A program made the position numbers and the translations under genes. From Bacillota bacterium (GTDB lineage: Bacteria > Bacillota > Clostridia > Acetivibrionales > DTU013): a stretch of DNA of 64,000 nucleotides. The notes under the pieces are model-generated. The model ran no database searches and had not been told where the DNA came from. It saw only the letters and a program-made list of their open reading frames with translations. The stretch is from positions 1 through 64,000 of the forward strand of contig JAEZMD010000021.1 in the NCBI GenBank assembly GCA_023435745.1, read 5' to 3'. Numbering within the stretch: position 1 is the stretch's first letter; each line of letters starts with the position of its first letter. Positions 52,236 to 60,770 of this stretch are shown piece after piece.

Positions 52236-52784
52236 TTAAAGTACTTCAAAAAGATGTTCGCAGTGTTTTTCACCGTTAGAGCTAATTGGGGATGATACAG
52301 TTTCTATAAGGCGCAGCTTCACACCCAGACTATTCTCAAAATGATATTTTACGTGTCCACTGCAACAACCGCAATATGTAAGGGAAACGGTAACGGGTTT
52401 TGTTAATTTATCTATAATTGGGCATACGCATCTATATTTTCCGTTCTCCTCGAAGTTCCAAAATATACTCAGTGTTCCGTCATCGTTTAATCTACTGCGA
52501 GCCATTTCGTTTATATCCATTGCGTTTAGTATTTTAATTCGTTCTTCGATGGGTTTGTCTTTAAGCTTATGCATAAACTCGGCGGTAGGTTCATTCTTGT
52601 TGCAGCCTTGCTCCTCCATGACGGAAAGGATTTGATCTTTTGAGAGTAAATTATCCATTTGATTGATAAATGCAATTTTTTCTTCAGGCGTTTCATCTTT
52701 TCTTTCTGGAAAAACAAATTGCTCCATTACTTCTACCGGGATACCTTTTTTTACCATAGTCCGCTTAATTTCCATAATGTTCAT
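52236..52784 (-). CDS. DUF6144-like protein of unknown function
   Basis: A 182-residue protein; AGGAGG ten bases before ATG 52784 sets the start. The N-terminal half is a helical, charged region (KRTMVKKGIPVEVMEQFV and EEKIAFINQMDNLL). The C-terminal half contains FWNFEENGKYRCVCPII and YCGCCSGHVKYHFENSLG, a cysteine-rich motif reminiscent of DUF6144 proteins. I do not know its role. It lies between the two copies of a 60-bp leader, one before it and one after, and follows a decayed MerR gene. Confidence 0.55.
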   Translation of the reverse strand: MNIMEIKRTMVKKGIPVEVMEQFVFPERKDETPEEKIAFINQMDNLLSKDQILSVMEEQGCNKNEPTAEFMHKLKDKPIEERIKILNAMDINEMARSRLNDDGTLSIFWNFEENGKYRCVCPIIDKLTKPVTVSLTYCGCCSGHVKYHFENSLGVKLRLIETVSSPISSNGEKHCEHLFEVL

Positions 52785-52797
52785 ATCAAAACATCCT

Positions 52798-52857
52798 CCT
52801 ATCAGCCCATTAAGGGCTCCTTCACCAACCGAGTTTGAAAAAGGGCTGGCGTATTTT
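52798..52857 (-). repeat. Repeated intergenic leader, copy 2
   Basis: The same sequence as at 52165-52225, here between the MerR remnant and the DUF6144-like gene. Each member of the array is thus preceded by the same structured leader, whatever the gene. Confidence 0.85.
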
Positions 52858-52871
52858 CGTTTTCGGATAGA

Positions 52872-53275
52872 TCAGCTATTTTCTATTAGCCCCTTCCCGT
52901 TTTTCAATTGTATCGGAATAAATATATCTTGCTGGTATCTGTTCAACTTATTCGCTATATCCCACGGTAGAATTTCCTCAATCATTTCGTAGCGGTGCAA
53001 TTCTCCTCCTGTATTAGCGTCAAGCTCATATTGGTCGCTCTTATTTATCCAGTCTTTCAATAAAAGAAAAGTATCATCCATATCTTCCATAAAGGAACTG
53101 GCTATGGCGAATAACCCGCTTGCAAGTTTCTCATCTGCGTATTCTGATAACGTTGGGTTTTGTTATCAGGATGGCTGCTCCATAAAAGCCCCATTTCCTC
53201 ATAGTATCTTAGCGTCCTGCTCGATATGCCGAAGCTGTCAACAGCTTCGTTTATTCTAACTAAGTCCAAAAACAT
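52872..53275 (-). pseudogene. MerR family regulator remnant
   Basis: The first frame, from ATG 53275 (MFLDLVRINEAV), encodes the start of a MerR helix-turn-helix (INEAVDSFGISSRTLRYYEEMGLLW), then ends at 53102 after about 57 codons. A second frame continues with SEYADEKLASGLFAIASSF and MEDMDDTFLLLKDWINKSD to 52872. The DNA-binding head is thus joined to another part by a frameshift, with much of the usual MerR length missing. A MerR-type promoter with a 19-base spacer is still in front of it. Function is probably lost. Confidence 0.7.
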
Positions 53276-53290
53276 CACCGCCTTACAAAC

Positions 53291-53321
53291 ATTATACAAG
53301 TTGACGCAAGGTCAATGTCAA
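53291..53321 (-). promoter_or_regulatory. MerR-type promoter with 19-bp spacer
   Basis: Read on the minus strand: TTGACA (53316-53321), a 19-base spacer and TATAAT (53291-53296). The spacer carries a perfect 5-5-5 dyad TTGAC-CTTGC-GTCAA. The long spacer and central dyad are the hallmark of promoters twisted by MerR regulators. It drives the MerR remnant and probably the two following genes. The rest of the gap 53322-53574 shows a perfect palindrome ATCCATCGATGGAT at 53527-53540, use unknown. Confidence 0.75.
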
Positions 53322-53574
53322 TAGTGGATTTAAACATATCAACCAATTCCTGAGTTCATTTTTTTGCTCGGTGGTGGTTTTTGCAAGTAATGGGCGCAAT
53401 AATGATATATAATCCTGAATCCGTTGACATAATCACACTTAAAAATAAGTTATTTTGTATTATTTTGCTTTAATTGATAAAAAAACAGATATTTCTTAAA
53501 AGAAAACGCCCATTAATTAAAAAACCATCCATCGATGGATTATAGCTTCATTCAGCCAAGACTTCTTGTTTAAC

Positions 53575-53637
53575 CTCCGGCTTATTTCCAAAAAGAAGCC
53601 GGAGCATAAATTAACATTACTCTTACTCCGGCTTTTA
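53575..53637 (-). terminator. Terminator after adhE
   Basis: On the minus strand, AAGCCGGAG (53634-53626) pairs with CTCCGGCTT (53604-53596), followed by CTTTTT. A third copy of the arm (53575-53583) allows an alternative hairpin with the second arm. It follows the adhE stop by about 60 bases. Confidence 0.75.
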
Positions 53638-53698
53638 TTAACACTATATAAACACTATAAACTGCGTCTTACACATATTCGAGCATCTTTCTCCCGCT

Positions 53699-56317
53699 CT
53701 ATTTTCTGTCAACTCCATTATAAGCCTTCATGTAGAGCTCCTCCAGCTCCTTCACCAGCGGAAGCCTCGGATTCGCTGTGGTGCACTGGTCTTCAAACGC
53801 CTTGTCCGCAAGCTCGGCAAGCTTTGCCTGGAACTGCTTCCTGTCAATATTGCACTCCGCTATGGACATGGGCATATTCAATTTCTTCATCAGATCTCTG
53901 ACCGCGTTAATCAGACTTTGTACACCCTCCTGCACGGTGGAACATGGGAGATCCAGCGCCTTGGCTATTTCCGCATATTTTTTATCCGCAACAAATGTTT
54001 CATATTTGGGGAAGGAAACAAATTTGCTCGGCTTCTGCGCATTATACTCGATTATATACGGCAGCAGCACCGCATTTGCCCTTCCGTGCGGAATATGGAA
54101 CTCACCGCCCAGCTTGTGCGCCATGCTGTGGTTTATCCCGAGGAACGCATTTGTAAAAGCCATACCGGCTATACACGAAGCGTTATGCATCTTTTCTCTT
54201 GCCACGCTGTTGCCGCTGTCTTTATACGAATCGGGCAGATATTCGAATACCATCTGGATCGCTTTGATTGCCAGACCGTCTGTAAAATCCGAAGCCATGA
54301 CGGATACGTAGGCTTCGATCGCGTGGGTCAGCACATCCATTCCGGTATCCGCTGTGATGGAGGGCGGCATGGTCATTACATATTCCGGATCAATAATTGC
54401 CACGTCCGGCGTCAGTTCATAATCTGCAAGCGGATACTTGATATTTCTTTCCTTATCGGTGATTACTGCGAAGGAGGTCACCTCGGAGCCTGTTCCCGAG
54501 GTTGTCGGGATAGCTACCATCCTGGCCTTTTTCCCAAGCTTGGGGAATTGATAAACCCTCTTTCGTATATCCATGAATTTCAGTCTCATGGAGTTAAAGT
54601 CCGACTCCGGATGCTCATAGAACAGCCACATGCCCTTGGCTGCGTCCATAGCCGAACCTCCGCCGATGGCGATGATAACGTCTGGTTTAAATGTGTTCAT
54701 CATCTCACAGCCCTTTCTGATCGTGTTCAGGGACGGGTCCGGTTCCACCTCGGAAAAAATCTCACAATGCACGTACTGCTGTCTCTTCCTCAGGTAATAG
54801 AGCACCTTGTTCACATATCCGGCTTTAATCATATAAGGATCGGTGACAATGAAGGCTCTGGTGATGTCAGGCATATCGGTCAGGTAGCGGGTTGAACCGA
54901 ATTCAAAATATATTTTTTCAGGGATCTTAAACCACTGCATATTCACCTTTCTCCTTGCCACTCTTTTTTTATTAATGAGGTTCACTACGGAAACATTCTG
55001 CGTTGTGGAATTCTTGCCGTATGTGCCGCAGCCCAGTGTGAGTGAAGGCATGTTTGTGTTGTAAATATCGCCGATGGCGCCATGAGTTGAAGGTGAGTTA
55101 ACGATAAGCCTGCCTGTCCGCAGTCTGTTTGAGAATTCATCTATTACCTTTTCGTCCTCAGAGTGAATTACTGCCGAATGTCCCATCCCTCCAAACTCCA
55201 CCATCTGTTCTGCTCTTTTAATTCCATCCTCTGTAGAGTCAACAATATAGTATGCCAAAACAGGACTGAGCTTTTCCCTCGAAAGCGGGAATTCCGGACC
55301 AACGCCCTCCTGAAGAGCAACCAGGATCTTCACCGACTCAGGCACAGCGATCCCCGCCATCTCAGCGATTTTGTATGCGGATTGTCCGACAACCTTTGGG
55401 TTCATTGCACATTTAGCTTCATCAATAGCTGTCCCTGCTAGTTTGGCTGTTTCGTCAGCGTTGAGAAAATAGCAGCCATTTTCCTTCATAAAGGCTTCAA
55501 ATTCCCCAGCGATTTCCCTGTCAACAATGACCGCCTGCTCAGAGGCACAGATCATTCCATTGTCAAAGGATTTGGACAGGATCAGATCTGTCACTGCTCT
55601 CTTTAGCTTTGCGGTTTTCTCAATGTAACACGGCACATTACCCGGACCAACCCCAAGTGCGGGCTTTCCTGTGCTATATGCTGACTGAACCATTCCTGCA
55701 CCGCCTGTTGCCAAAATCAGAGAGATATCTCTATGACTCATCAGAAGCTGAGTCGCGTCGACAGAAGGTTTTTCAATCCATTGGATGCAATCCTTTGGAG
55801 CACCCGCTTCCACGGCCGCATCCCTCAGGATCCTTGCCGCTTCGGCACTGCACTTTTGTGCGGAAGGGTGGAATGCAAATATGATAGGGTTTCTGGTCTT
55901 TATAGCAATCAAGGCTTTAAACATAGTTGTAGAAGTAGGATTAGTCACAGGAGTTACGGCGGCGACAACACCAACCGGCTCAGCAACCTCATCATAACCT
56001 TCGTTTTCATTTTCGGTTACAATGCCGACAGTTTTGATGTCCTTGATGCTGTGATAGATGTACTCCGTGGCAAAAATGTTCTTAGTGATTTTGTCCTCGT
56101 ATATTCCCCTGCCGGTTTCCTCCACAGCCATCCTTGCCAGCCTCATATGGTGATTCAGGCCAGCAATTGCCATGGCCTTTACGATTTCATCGATTTTCTC
56201 CTGATTGTATAGCATGAACTTATCCAGTGCTTTTTGCGCCCTTGCCGCAAGATCATCAATAGCCTTTGTTACATCCGTCAATTCCTCTGCCGGCCGATTC
56301 TTTGTTTTTTCCGCCAT
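53699..56317 (-). CDS. adhE: Bifunctional acetaldehyde-CoA/alcohol dehydrogenase
   Basis: An 872-residue two-domain enzyme that reduces acetyl-CoA to acetaldehyde and then ethanol, recycling NAD in fermentation. Residues 1-440 form the aldehyde dehydrogenase, with the catalytic Cys in DNGMICASEQAV (about 245). Residues 455-872 form the iron-dependent alcohol dehydrogenase, with GGGSAMDAAK (about 550), PTTSGTGSEVTSFAVI (about 605) and the metal site GINHSMAHKLGGEFHIPHG (about 720). AAGGAGG lies eight bases before ATG 56317; an ATG two codons earlier is closer than usual. The promoter overlaps two Rex-type operators, as expected for a redox-regulated fermentation gene. It spans the usual length for AdhE. 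Confidence 0.95.
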   Translation of the reverse strand: MAEKTKNRPAEELTDVTKAIDDLAARAQKALDKFMLYNQEKIDEIVKAMAIAGLNHHMRLARMAVEETGRGIYEDKITKNIFATEYIYHSIKDIKTVGIVTENENEGYDEVAEPVGVVAAVTPVTNPTSTTMFKALIAIKTRNPIIFAFHPSAQKCSAEAARILRDAAVEAGAPKDCIQWIEKPSVDATQLLMSHRDISLILATGGAGMVQSAYSTGKPALGVGPGNVPCYIEKTAKLKRAVTDLILSKSFDNGMICASEQAVIVDREIAGEFEAFMKENGCYFLNADETAKLAGTAIDEAKCAMNPKVVGQSAYKIAEMAGIAVPESVKILVALQEGVGPEFPLSREKLSPVLAYYIVDSTEDGIKRAEQMVEFGGMGHSAVIHSEDEKVIDEFSNRLRTGRLIVNSPSTHGAIGDIYNTNMPSLTLGCGTYGKNSTTQNVSVVNLINKKRVARRKVNMQWFKIPEKIYFEFGSTRYLTDMPDITRAFIVTDPYMIKAGYVNKVLYYLRKRQQYVHCEIFSEVEPDPSLNTIRKGCEMMNTFKPDVIIAIGGGSAMDAAKGMWLFYEHPESDFNSMRLKFMDIRKRVYQFPKLGKKARMVAIPTTSGTGSEVTSFAVITDKERNIKYPLADYELTPDVAIIDPEYVMTMPPSITADTGMDVLTHAIEAYVSVMASDFTDGLAIKAIQMVFEYLPDSYKDSGNSVAREKMHNASCIAGMAFTNAFLGINHSMAHKLGGEFHIPHGRANAVLLPYIIEYNAQKPSKFVSFPKYETFVADKKYAEIAKALDLPCSTVQEGVQSLINAVRDLMKKLNMPMSIAECNIDRKQFQAKLAELADKAFEDQCTTANPRLPLVKELEELYMKAYNGVDRK

Positions 56318-56388
56318 AATCATATCCTCCTTATTCCCTTATCCTCTTATTACAAGTAGTATGTACTTAATTTTTGTCCGGCAATACA

Positions 56389-56442
56389 TTGTTAATTATT
56401 TAACACACTCATATTATACATCGATTGTTAAATATTTGTCAA
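56389..56442 (-). promoter_or_regulatory. adhE promoter with two Rex-type operators
   Basis: Read on the minus strand: TTGACA (56437-56442), 18-base spacer, TATAAT (56413-56418). Operator 1 at 56389-56406 (TTGTTAA-TTAT-TTAACAC) matches the clostridial Rex consensus in 13 of 14 half-site bases and lies at the expected transcription start. Operator 2 at 56425-56442 (TTGTTAA-ATAT-TTGTCAA) is weaker and overlaps the -35 box. Rex represses fermentation genes when NADH is low. This lies in the gene-free stretch 56318-56629; the remainder upstream of the GntR gene shows no feature. Confidence 0.75.
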
Positions 56443-56629
56443 TATGACCTTGAAAAAATTATTGGCAAAAATACACTCAATAATTATAAAATATTGGAAA
56501 CCAGTTGCAATGCTTAAGTCTTTATTATAGAATCATACCATCGAAAAGGTGTTCGGACGCATAGTTGATAATCATTTGTTCAGCTTATACAGATGAATCA
56601 TATAAAATAAAATTAAAGGATGGGTTGAC

Positions 56630-57373
56630 ATGGTTGACCGAAACTCTTCAACTCCAATGTACATTCAGCTTGAGAATATACTGGAAGGTGCTATAAAGAA
56701 CGGCGAATACAAAGAAGAAAACAAGCTTCCCTCTGAAAGTCTTTTATGTATAAAATATGGCGTAAGCAGAGTTACAGTAAGGCAGGCACTCAATCTTCTT
56801 GAACAAAAGGGCTTGGTCTATACTGTTCAAGGTAAAGGTACTTTTGTTAAGAAAACAATTATAAATCAGGAGCTGCTCAAAGTTATCAATTTTGGTAAAG
56901 TACTTCTTGAAAAGGGACTGGATGGACATACAGCAATTGATTCTTTTATTTTGGAAGCTCAAAACGTACAGGCCAGGGAGTTGTTCGGTACAGACGATTC
57001 AGCTAGTATATGCAACCTAAATCTTGTTGGATATTCCCGAAATACTCCGATAGTCTATTACCAATCCTTTTTCTATAAAAAAACCGGCATGTTGATGCAT
57101 GAATGTGCTAAGGAGATGGAAAGAGAAGGTGAAGCATTTTCATCATTTGATCTATATGAAAAAAGCGGTATCAAGATTGACAAAATATCTCAAAACATTA
57201 TGGCGGTAAGTGCTAACAAAGAGCTAAGTAAAATACTAAAAGTACCTTTGGGTGAAGCACTTCTATTATTGGAATCAAAATTACATGGAGATGAAGGTAC
57301 TCCTCTCGAATACAAGCTAGGCTATTACCGTTCCGACAAATTCGCTTTTACAATAAAAAGAGAAATTTTGTAA
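56630..57373 (+). CDS. GntR family regulator (HutC/UTRA type)
   Basis: A 247-residue regulator with an N-terminal winged helix-turn-helix (about 1-72; KLPSESLLCIKYGVSRVTVRQ, split as KLPSESLLC and GVSRVTVRQALNLLEQKGL) and a C-terminal UTRA ligand-binding domain (about 90-245). AAGGATGG precedes ATG 56630. It lies 99 bases ahead of the AtuA gene, and the promoter of that gene is covered by a 32-base palindrome that suits a HutC-type operator. The ligand is probably the pathway substrate. Confidence 0.88.
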   Translation: MVDRNSSTPMYIQLENILEGAIKNGEYKEENKLPSESLLCIKYGVSRVTVRQALNLLEQKGLVYTVQGKGTFVKKTIINQELLKVINFGKVLLEKGLDGHTAIDSFILEAQNVQARELFGTDDSASICNLNLVGYSRNTPIVYYQSFFYKKTGMLMHECAKEMEREGEAFSSFDLYEKSGIKIDKISQNIMAVSANKELSKILKVPLGEALLLLESKLHGDEGTPLEYKLGYYRSDKFAFTIKREIL

Positions 57374-57392
57374 TTATGTAGACCAGAAAATA

Positions 57393-57452
57393 TTGACATA
57401 AGGATTACATCGGGGTATACTTATAATAACTTGTTATAACATGTTATTATAA
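57393..57452 (+). promoter_or_regulatory. Promoter and 32-bp palindromic operator of the AtuA cluster
   Basis: TTGACA (57393-57398), 17-base spacer, TATACT (57416-57421). From 57421 to 57452 there is an almost perfect palindrome: arms TTATAATAAC and GTTATTATAA around TTGTTATAACAT, with the inner TGTTATAACA itself palindromic. It covers the expected transcription start (about 57428), so a bound repressor would block initiation. The neighbouring GntR protein is the natural candidate. Confidence 0.82.
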
Positions 57453-57472
57453 CGTAGCAGGAGGTATGAACT

Positions 57473-58840
57473 ATGGGCAAAGATATCTTAAGAATCATCT
57501 CACCAAACGGGCATCTTGGTTTTGCGCCTACAAAAGAAGAAAGCTTCTGGATTGGGGCTAAAACGAAACCGGATTATTACTGCTGTGATTCAGGCAGTGA
57601 TGACATCGGACCTGTGCCATTAGGTGCAGATAAGTGTGCAAGCCATCCTGATTGGCAAAAGCACGATCTAGAGCTTATGCTGCTGGCTGCCAGGGAACAA
57701 CATGTTCCGATGATTATTGGGTCATCCGGTGACACAGGCACAAATAGCCGTGTGGATATGTATGTCGAGTTTATCCGTGAGATTGCCAAAAAGCACAACA
57801 TGAAGAAGTTTAAGCTCGCATATTTTTATTCCGAGGTAGACAAAGAGTACCTTCGCAAGAAAATGCTCAATGGAGAAGCAATTGAAGGGCTTGATAGCAG
57901 AGCAGATTTAACTATTGAAGAGCTGGATAAAACAGAACGCATCGTTGCCGTCGCAGGTGTTCACCCATTCATAAAAGCACTGGAAATGGGCGCGGATGTT
58001 ATTATCGGAGGGCGCTCCAGTGATGCCTGTGTATTTGCGGCGCCTGCTATTTATGAAGGTTTCCCGAATAATATTGCGTATTACTGCGGCAAGGTGCTTG
58101 AATGTGCTTCCTTCTGTGCCGAACCATATGGCGCAAAGGAATCTGTCATTGGAACAATTACAAAGGACGATGTTAAGGTAACAGCTATGCATCCTGATCA
58201 AAGATGTACGGTTGCATCTGTTGCAGGTCACGCTATGTATGAGAGAACAAATCCATATTTCGAATATGTTGCCGGCGGAATGATGGACATGAGGGACTGT
58301 GTGTATGAACAGTTTGACGAAAAAACCTGCCGTATTACAGGTGCTAAATTCGTTCCTATTGAAGGCCGAATAAAGGTTAAGCTGGAAGGCTCGGGCAAGG
58401 TTGGCGAGCGTTACCTTGGAATGGCAGGTATAAGAGATCCGTATACAATCAAAAACATAGACAAAGTCATAGAATGGGCCAAGTCTCAGGTTAAAGAGAG
58501 GCATCCGAATTCCGAGTATCACCTGAGCTATCGCATCTTCGGTAAAAACGGGGTTATGGGCGATCTTGAACCCATAAAAGAAACCAAATCCCATGAACTC
58601 CTGGTAGTAGTAGAAGGTGTAGCTCCGGACAAAAAAGTCGCAGAGGAAGTAGCACTTATCGGTACCAGACAGATATTCTATGCAAGACTGCCGGAGGTAA
58701 AGGGAACTGCCGGAACAGCTGCGTTTGTTCTTGATGAAGTTGTAGAGGTATCTCCGGCATATCAATGGACAATGAATCATGTAGTAGCAGTCGACGATCC
58801 CCTTGAACTGTTTCCAGTCAAAATGATCGAAATAGGTTAA
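57473..58840 (+). CDS. Acyclic terpene utilization AtuA family protein
   Basis: A 455-residue cytosolic protein of the AtuA/DUF1446 family, whose reaction is not firmly known. Typical phrases are FWIGAKTKPDYYCCDSGSDD (about 23-42), MIIGSSGDTGTN (about 82-93), MGADVIIGGRSSDACVFAAP (about 172-191) and DMRDCVYEQ. AGGAGG precedes ATG 57473. It is the first gene of an operon with DUF4387, a sodium symporter and a TRAP-like permease. AtuA is named from citronellol/geraniol breakdown in Pseudomonas, but no acyl-CoA carboxylase of that pathway is here, so another substrate is likely. Confidence 0.85.
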   Translation: MGKDILRIISPNGHLGFAPTKEESFWIGAKTKPDYYCCDSGSDDIGPVPLGADKCASHPDWQKHDLELMLLAAREQHVPMIIGSSGDTGTNSRVDMYVEFIREIAKKHNMKKFKLAYFYSEVDKEYLRKKMLNGEAIEGLDSRADLTIEELDKTERIVAVAGVHPFIKALEMGADVIIGGRSSDACVFAAPAIYEGFPNNIAYYCGKVLECASFCAEPYGAKESVIGTITKDDVKVTAMHPDQRCTVASVAGHAMYERTNPYFEYVAGGMMDMRDCVYEQFDEKTCRITGAKFVPIEGRIKVKLEGSGKVGERYLGMAGIRDPYTIKNIDKVIEWAKSQVKERHPNSEYHLSYRIFGKNGVMGDLEPIKETKSHELLVVVEGVAPDKKVAEEVALIGTRQIFYARLPEVKGTAGTAAFVLDEVVEVSPAYQWTMNHVVAVDDPLELFPVKMIEIG

Positions 58841-58855
58841 TAGGAGGTAATTTAA

Positions 58856-59179
58856 ATGAAAACAGTTAAATTGGTCGATCTGGCAAAAACAATCCGCAGC
58901 AAAAATGCCGGAACAGACAGAATCACTTTTGATATTATTTTTCGTGAATCTGCCAACTATGAAATGGTAAAGAAAAGCGGCATGCTTAACAGGAAGAAAA
59001 TATCAGAGCTTTTTGACATTCCTGAAAGCAGAATAGCTGACTTTGTCGAATTTGATCCGGCATATGCTATTAAGTTTACAATAAACAGACTTGTCCCCAG
59101 CGGCTCCTTTGGAGAAGGAGATGTATTCGGCTGTCAGCAGTATCCTCCTCTTTATGATATAGAAATTCCGGTAGAATAA
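58856..59179 (+). CDS. DUF4387 domain protein (AtuA partner)
   Basis: A 107-residue protein covered by DUF4387, starting after AGGAGG at ATG 58856, 15 bases after the AtuA stop. Typical blocks are LAKTIRSKNAGTDRITFDII, NRLVPSGSFGEGDVFGCQQY and a short acidic end. AtuA and DUF4387 proteins occur side by side, or fused, in many genomes and probably form one enzyme. Its own chemistry is unknown. Confidence 0.85.
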   Translation: MKTVKLVDLAKTIRSKNAGTDRITFDIIFRESANYEMVKKSGMLNRKKISELFDIPESRIADFVEFDPAYAIKFTINRLVPSGSFGEGDVFGCQQYPPLYDIEIPVE

Positions 59180-59260
59180 AAAATATCCTATTTAGCTGGA
59201 ATGAAATAATATGCACCCTGGCCTCCAAATAAGTATGTACTTTATATGAGGTAACCAGAT

Positions 59261-60667
59261 ATGCAAATACAACCACTAATTATGCTGATTTATCTGGCAG
59301 TAACCGTTGTTATTGGAATTATAGCCAAAAGCAGGACGAAATCCTCCAGTTCCTTTCATGGGGCAGGTCTGGGGGTGCTAATGTGTGTTGCGGCGGGTAC
59401 AGGCGAATGGCTTGGCGGCACATCGACAACAGGCGTATCCGAGTATGGGTATGATTTTGGCATCTCCGGCGCATGGTATACTCTTGCGAACGGAGTTGGT
59501 ATCGTTTTTCTTGCAATATTCTTTGCCAGGCTGTATCGCCGCCTCGACACAGTAACAGTTCCGGGTATTATTGAGAAGTTCATCGGTGTTGATGCCAGAA
59601 CGGTATCCAGCATATTACTCACATTTGTAATGATAGCGGTTGGAACATCACAGATAGTGGCAGCCGGAACCCTTGGAGTATCGGTATTTGGCATGGATTA
59701 TGTTTCCGCAGTACTTATCATGGGAGCAGGATTTATTGTTTACACTCTTGCAGGAGGTATGGTTGCGGTTGGTTATACAAACATAATGCACCTTGTTGTG
59801 ATGTACGGCGGTATAATTCTAGCCATTATACTTACTGCCATGGATGTTGGTGGTATAAGCGGGATGAGAGGCAAGCTGCCGGAGAGTTACTTTAATATGA
59901 CCTCTATTGGTTTGCCGAAGGTATCGTCGTGGCTCATTGCTTCCATTTTGGGGGCATGTACCGCTCAAGCGGGAATACAGCCAATACTTGCCGCGCGTGA
60001 TGAAAATGTTGCAAGAAAATCTGCTTTCATAACTGCTCTTGCTGTTGCACCCTTTGGAATTCTTACGGCACTGCTTGGCATGGCAGCCAAGGTAAAGTTC
60101 CCGGATCTGGCAAACGGAAAACTTGCACTGCCTACATTATTAATGAACATGAATCCTGCCGCAGGCGGCATAGTACTGGCTTCAATACTTGCGGCAGTCC
60201 TGTCAACAGTCTCTCCAATCATTCTGGCATCGGGAACCATGATAACAAAAGACATTTACCAGCGGCGACTGAAGCCGGATGCGTCCGACAAAGACATCCT
60301 TTTCGTATCCCGCCTTGTCACTGCTGCTGCAGGCATACTGTGCATGGTGATTGCCATTGCAATGTATGATAGCAGCAGAATACTGGATATAGTTTATTTT
60401 GCGTATACCATTCGGGGTTCCCTGTTTGTTGTGCTTCTATTAGGCATCTACTGGAAAAAAGCTTCTCAAAAGGGAGCTATCTATGCAATGCTGGTAACTG
60501 CTGCCGTAGGTCTTTTATGGGTGGCATACAGAGCAATAACCGGCGCCTATCCAATTCATCCGCAGCTCAGTGAGACCTATATATCTGTATTGACAGCACT
60601 TGTCTGCACCATTGTCTTTAGCTTGATATTCAAAAAAACTGTAAAAGAAAAAACAAAGATAATATAA
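59261..60667 (+). CDS. Sodium:solute symporter family transporter
   Basis: A 468-residue SSS-family protein with about thirteen membrane segments. GAGG eight bases before ATG 59261 sets the start. Typical parts are the N-terminal YLAVTVVIGIIAKSRTKSS, GEWLGGTSTTGVSEYGYDFG, and ASILAAVLSTVSPIILASGT with the Ser/Thr residues of the sodium site. It imports a small organic solute with Na+. As part of the AtuA operon, it is likely to carry the substrate of that pathway. Confidence 0.88.
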   Translation: MQIQPLIMLIYLAVTVVIGIIAKSRTKSSSSFHGAGLGVLMCVAAGTGEWLGGTSTTGVSEYGYDFGISGAWYTLANGVGIVFLAIFFARLYRRLDTVTVPGIIEKFIGVDARTVSSILLTFVMIAVGTSQIVAAGTLGVSVFGMDYVSAVLIMGAGFIVYTLAGGMVAVGYTNIMHLVVMYGGIILAIILTAMDVGGISGMRGKLPESYFNMTSIGLPKVSSWLIASILGACTAQAGIQPILAARDENVARKSAFITALAVAPFGILTALLGMAAKVKFPDLANGKLALPTLLMNMNPAAGGIVLASILAAVLSTVSPIILASGTMITKDIYQRRLKPDASDKDILFVSRLVTAAAGILCMVIAIAMYDSSRILDIVYFAYTIRGSLFVVLLLGIYWKKASQKGAIYAMLVTAAVGLLWVAYRAITGAYPIHPQLSETYISVLTALVCTIVFSLIFKKTVKEKTKII

Positions 60668-60770
60668 AAATCAATACATTAATATGGTGTGAGTTCTGCA
60701 AAGCCTTTAGTTTTTTAAAGTAAATTGCCTGTTCAATGCTTGTGTGGCAAATAATGAAAGGAGATGAATC

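Noticed and set aside
52165..52857. Repeated 60-bp leaders as integron attC sites
   Set aside because: No GTTRRRY/RYYYAAC core pairs at the ends and no integrase nearby; the repeats lie directly before start codons rather than after stops.
53918..54895. Long open frame of 325 codons on the plus strand inside adhE
   Set aside because: It lies antisense to a certain adhE gene, its protein has no recognisable motif and is rich in His/Arg as expected from the antisense of this composition, and no ribosome binding site is seen.
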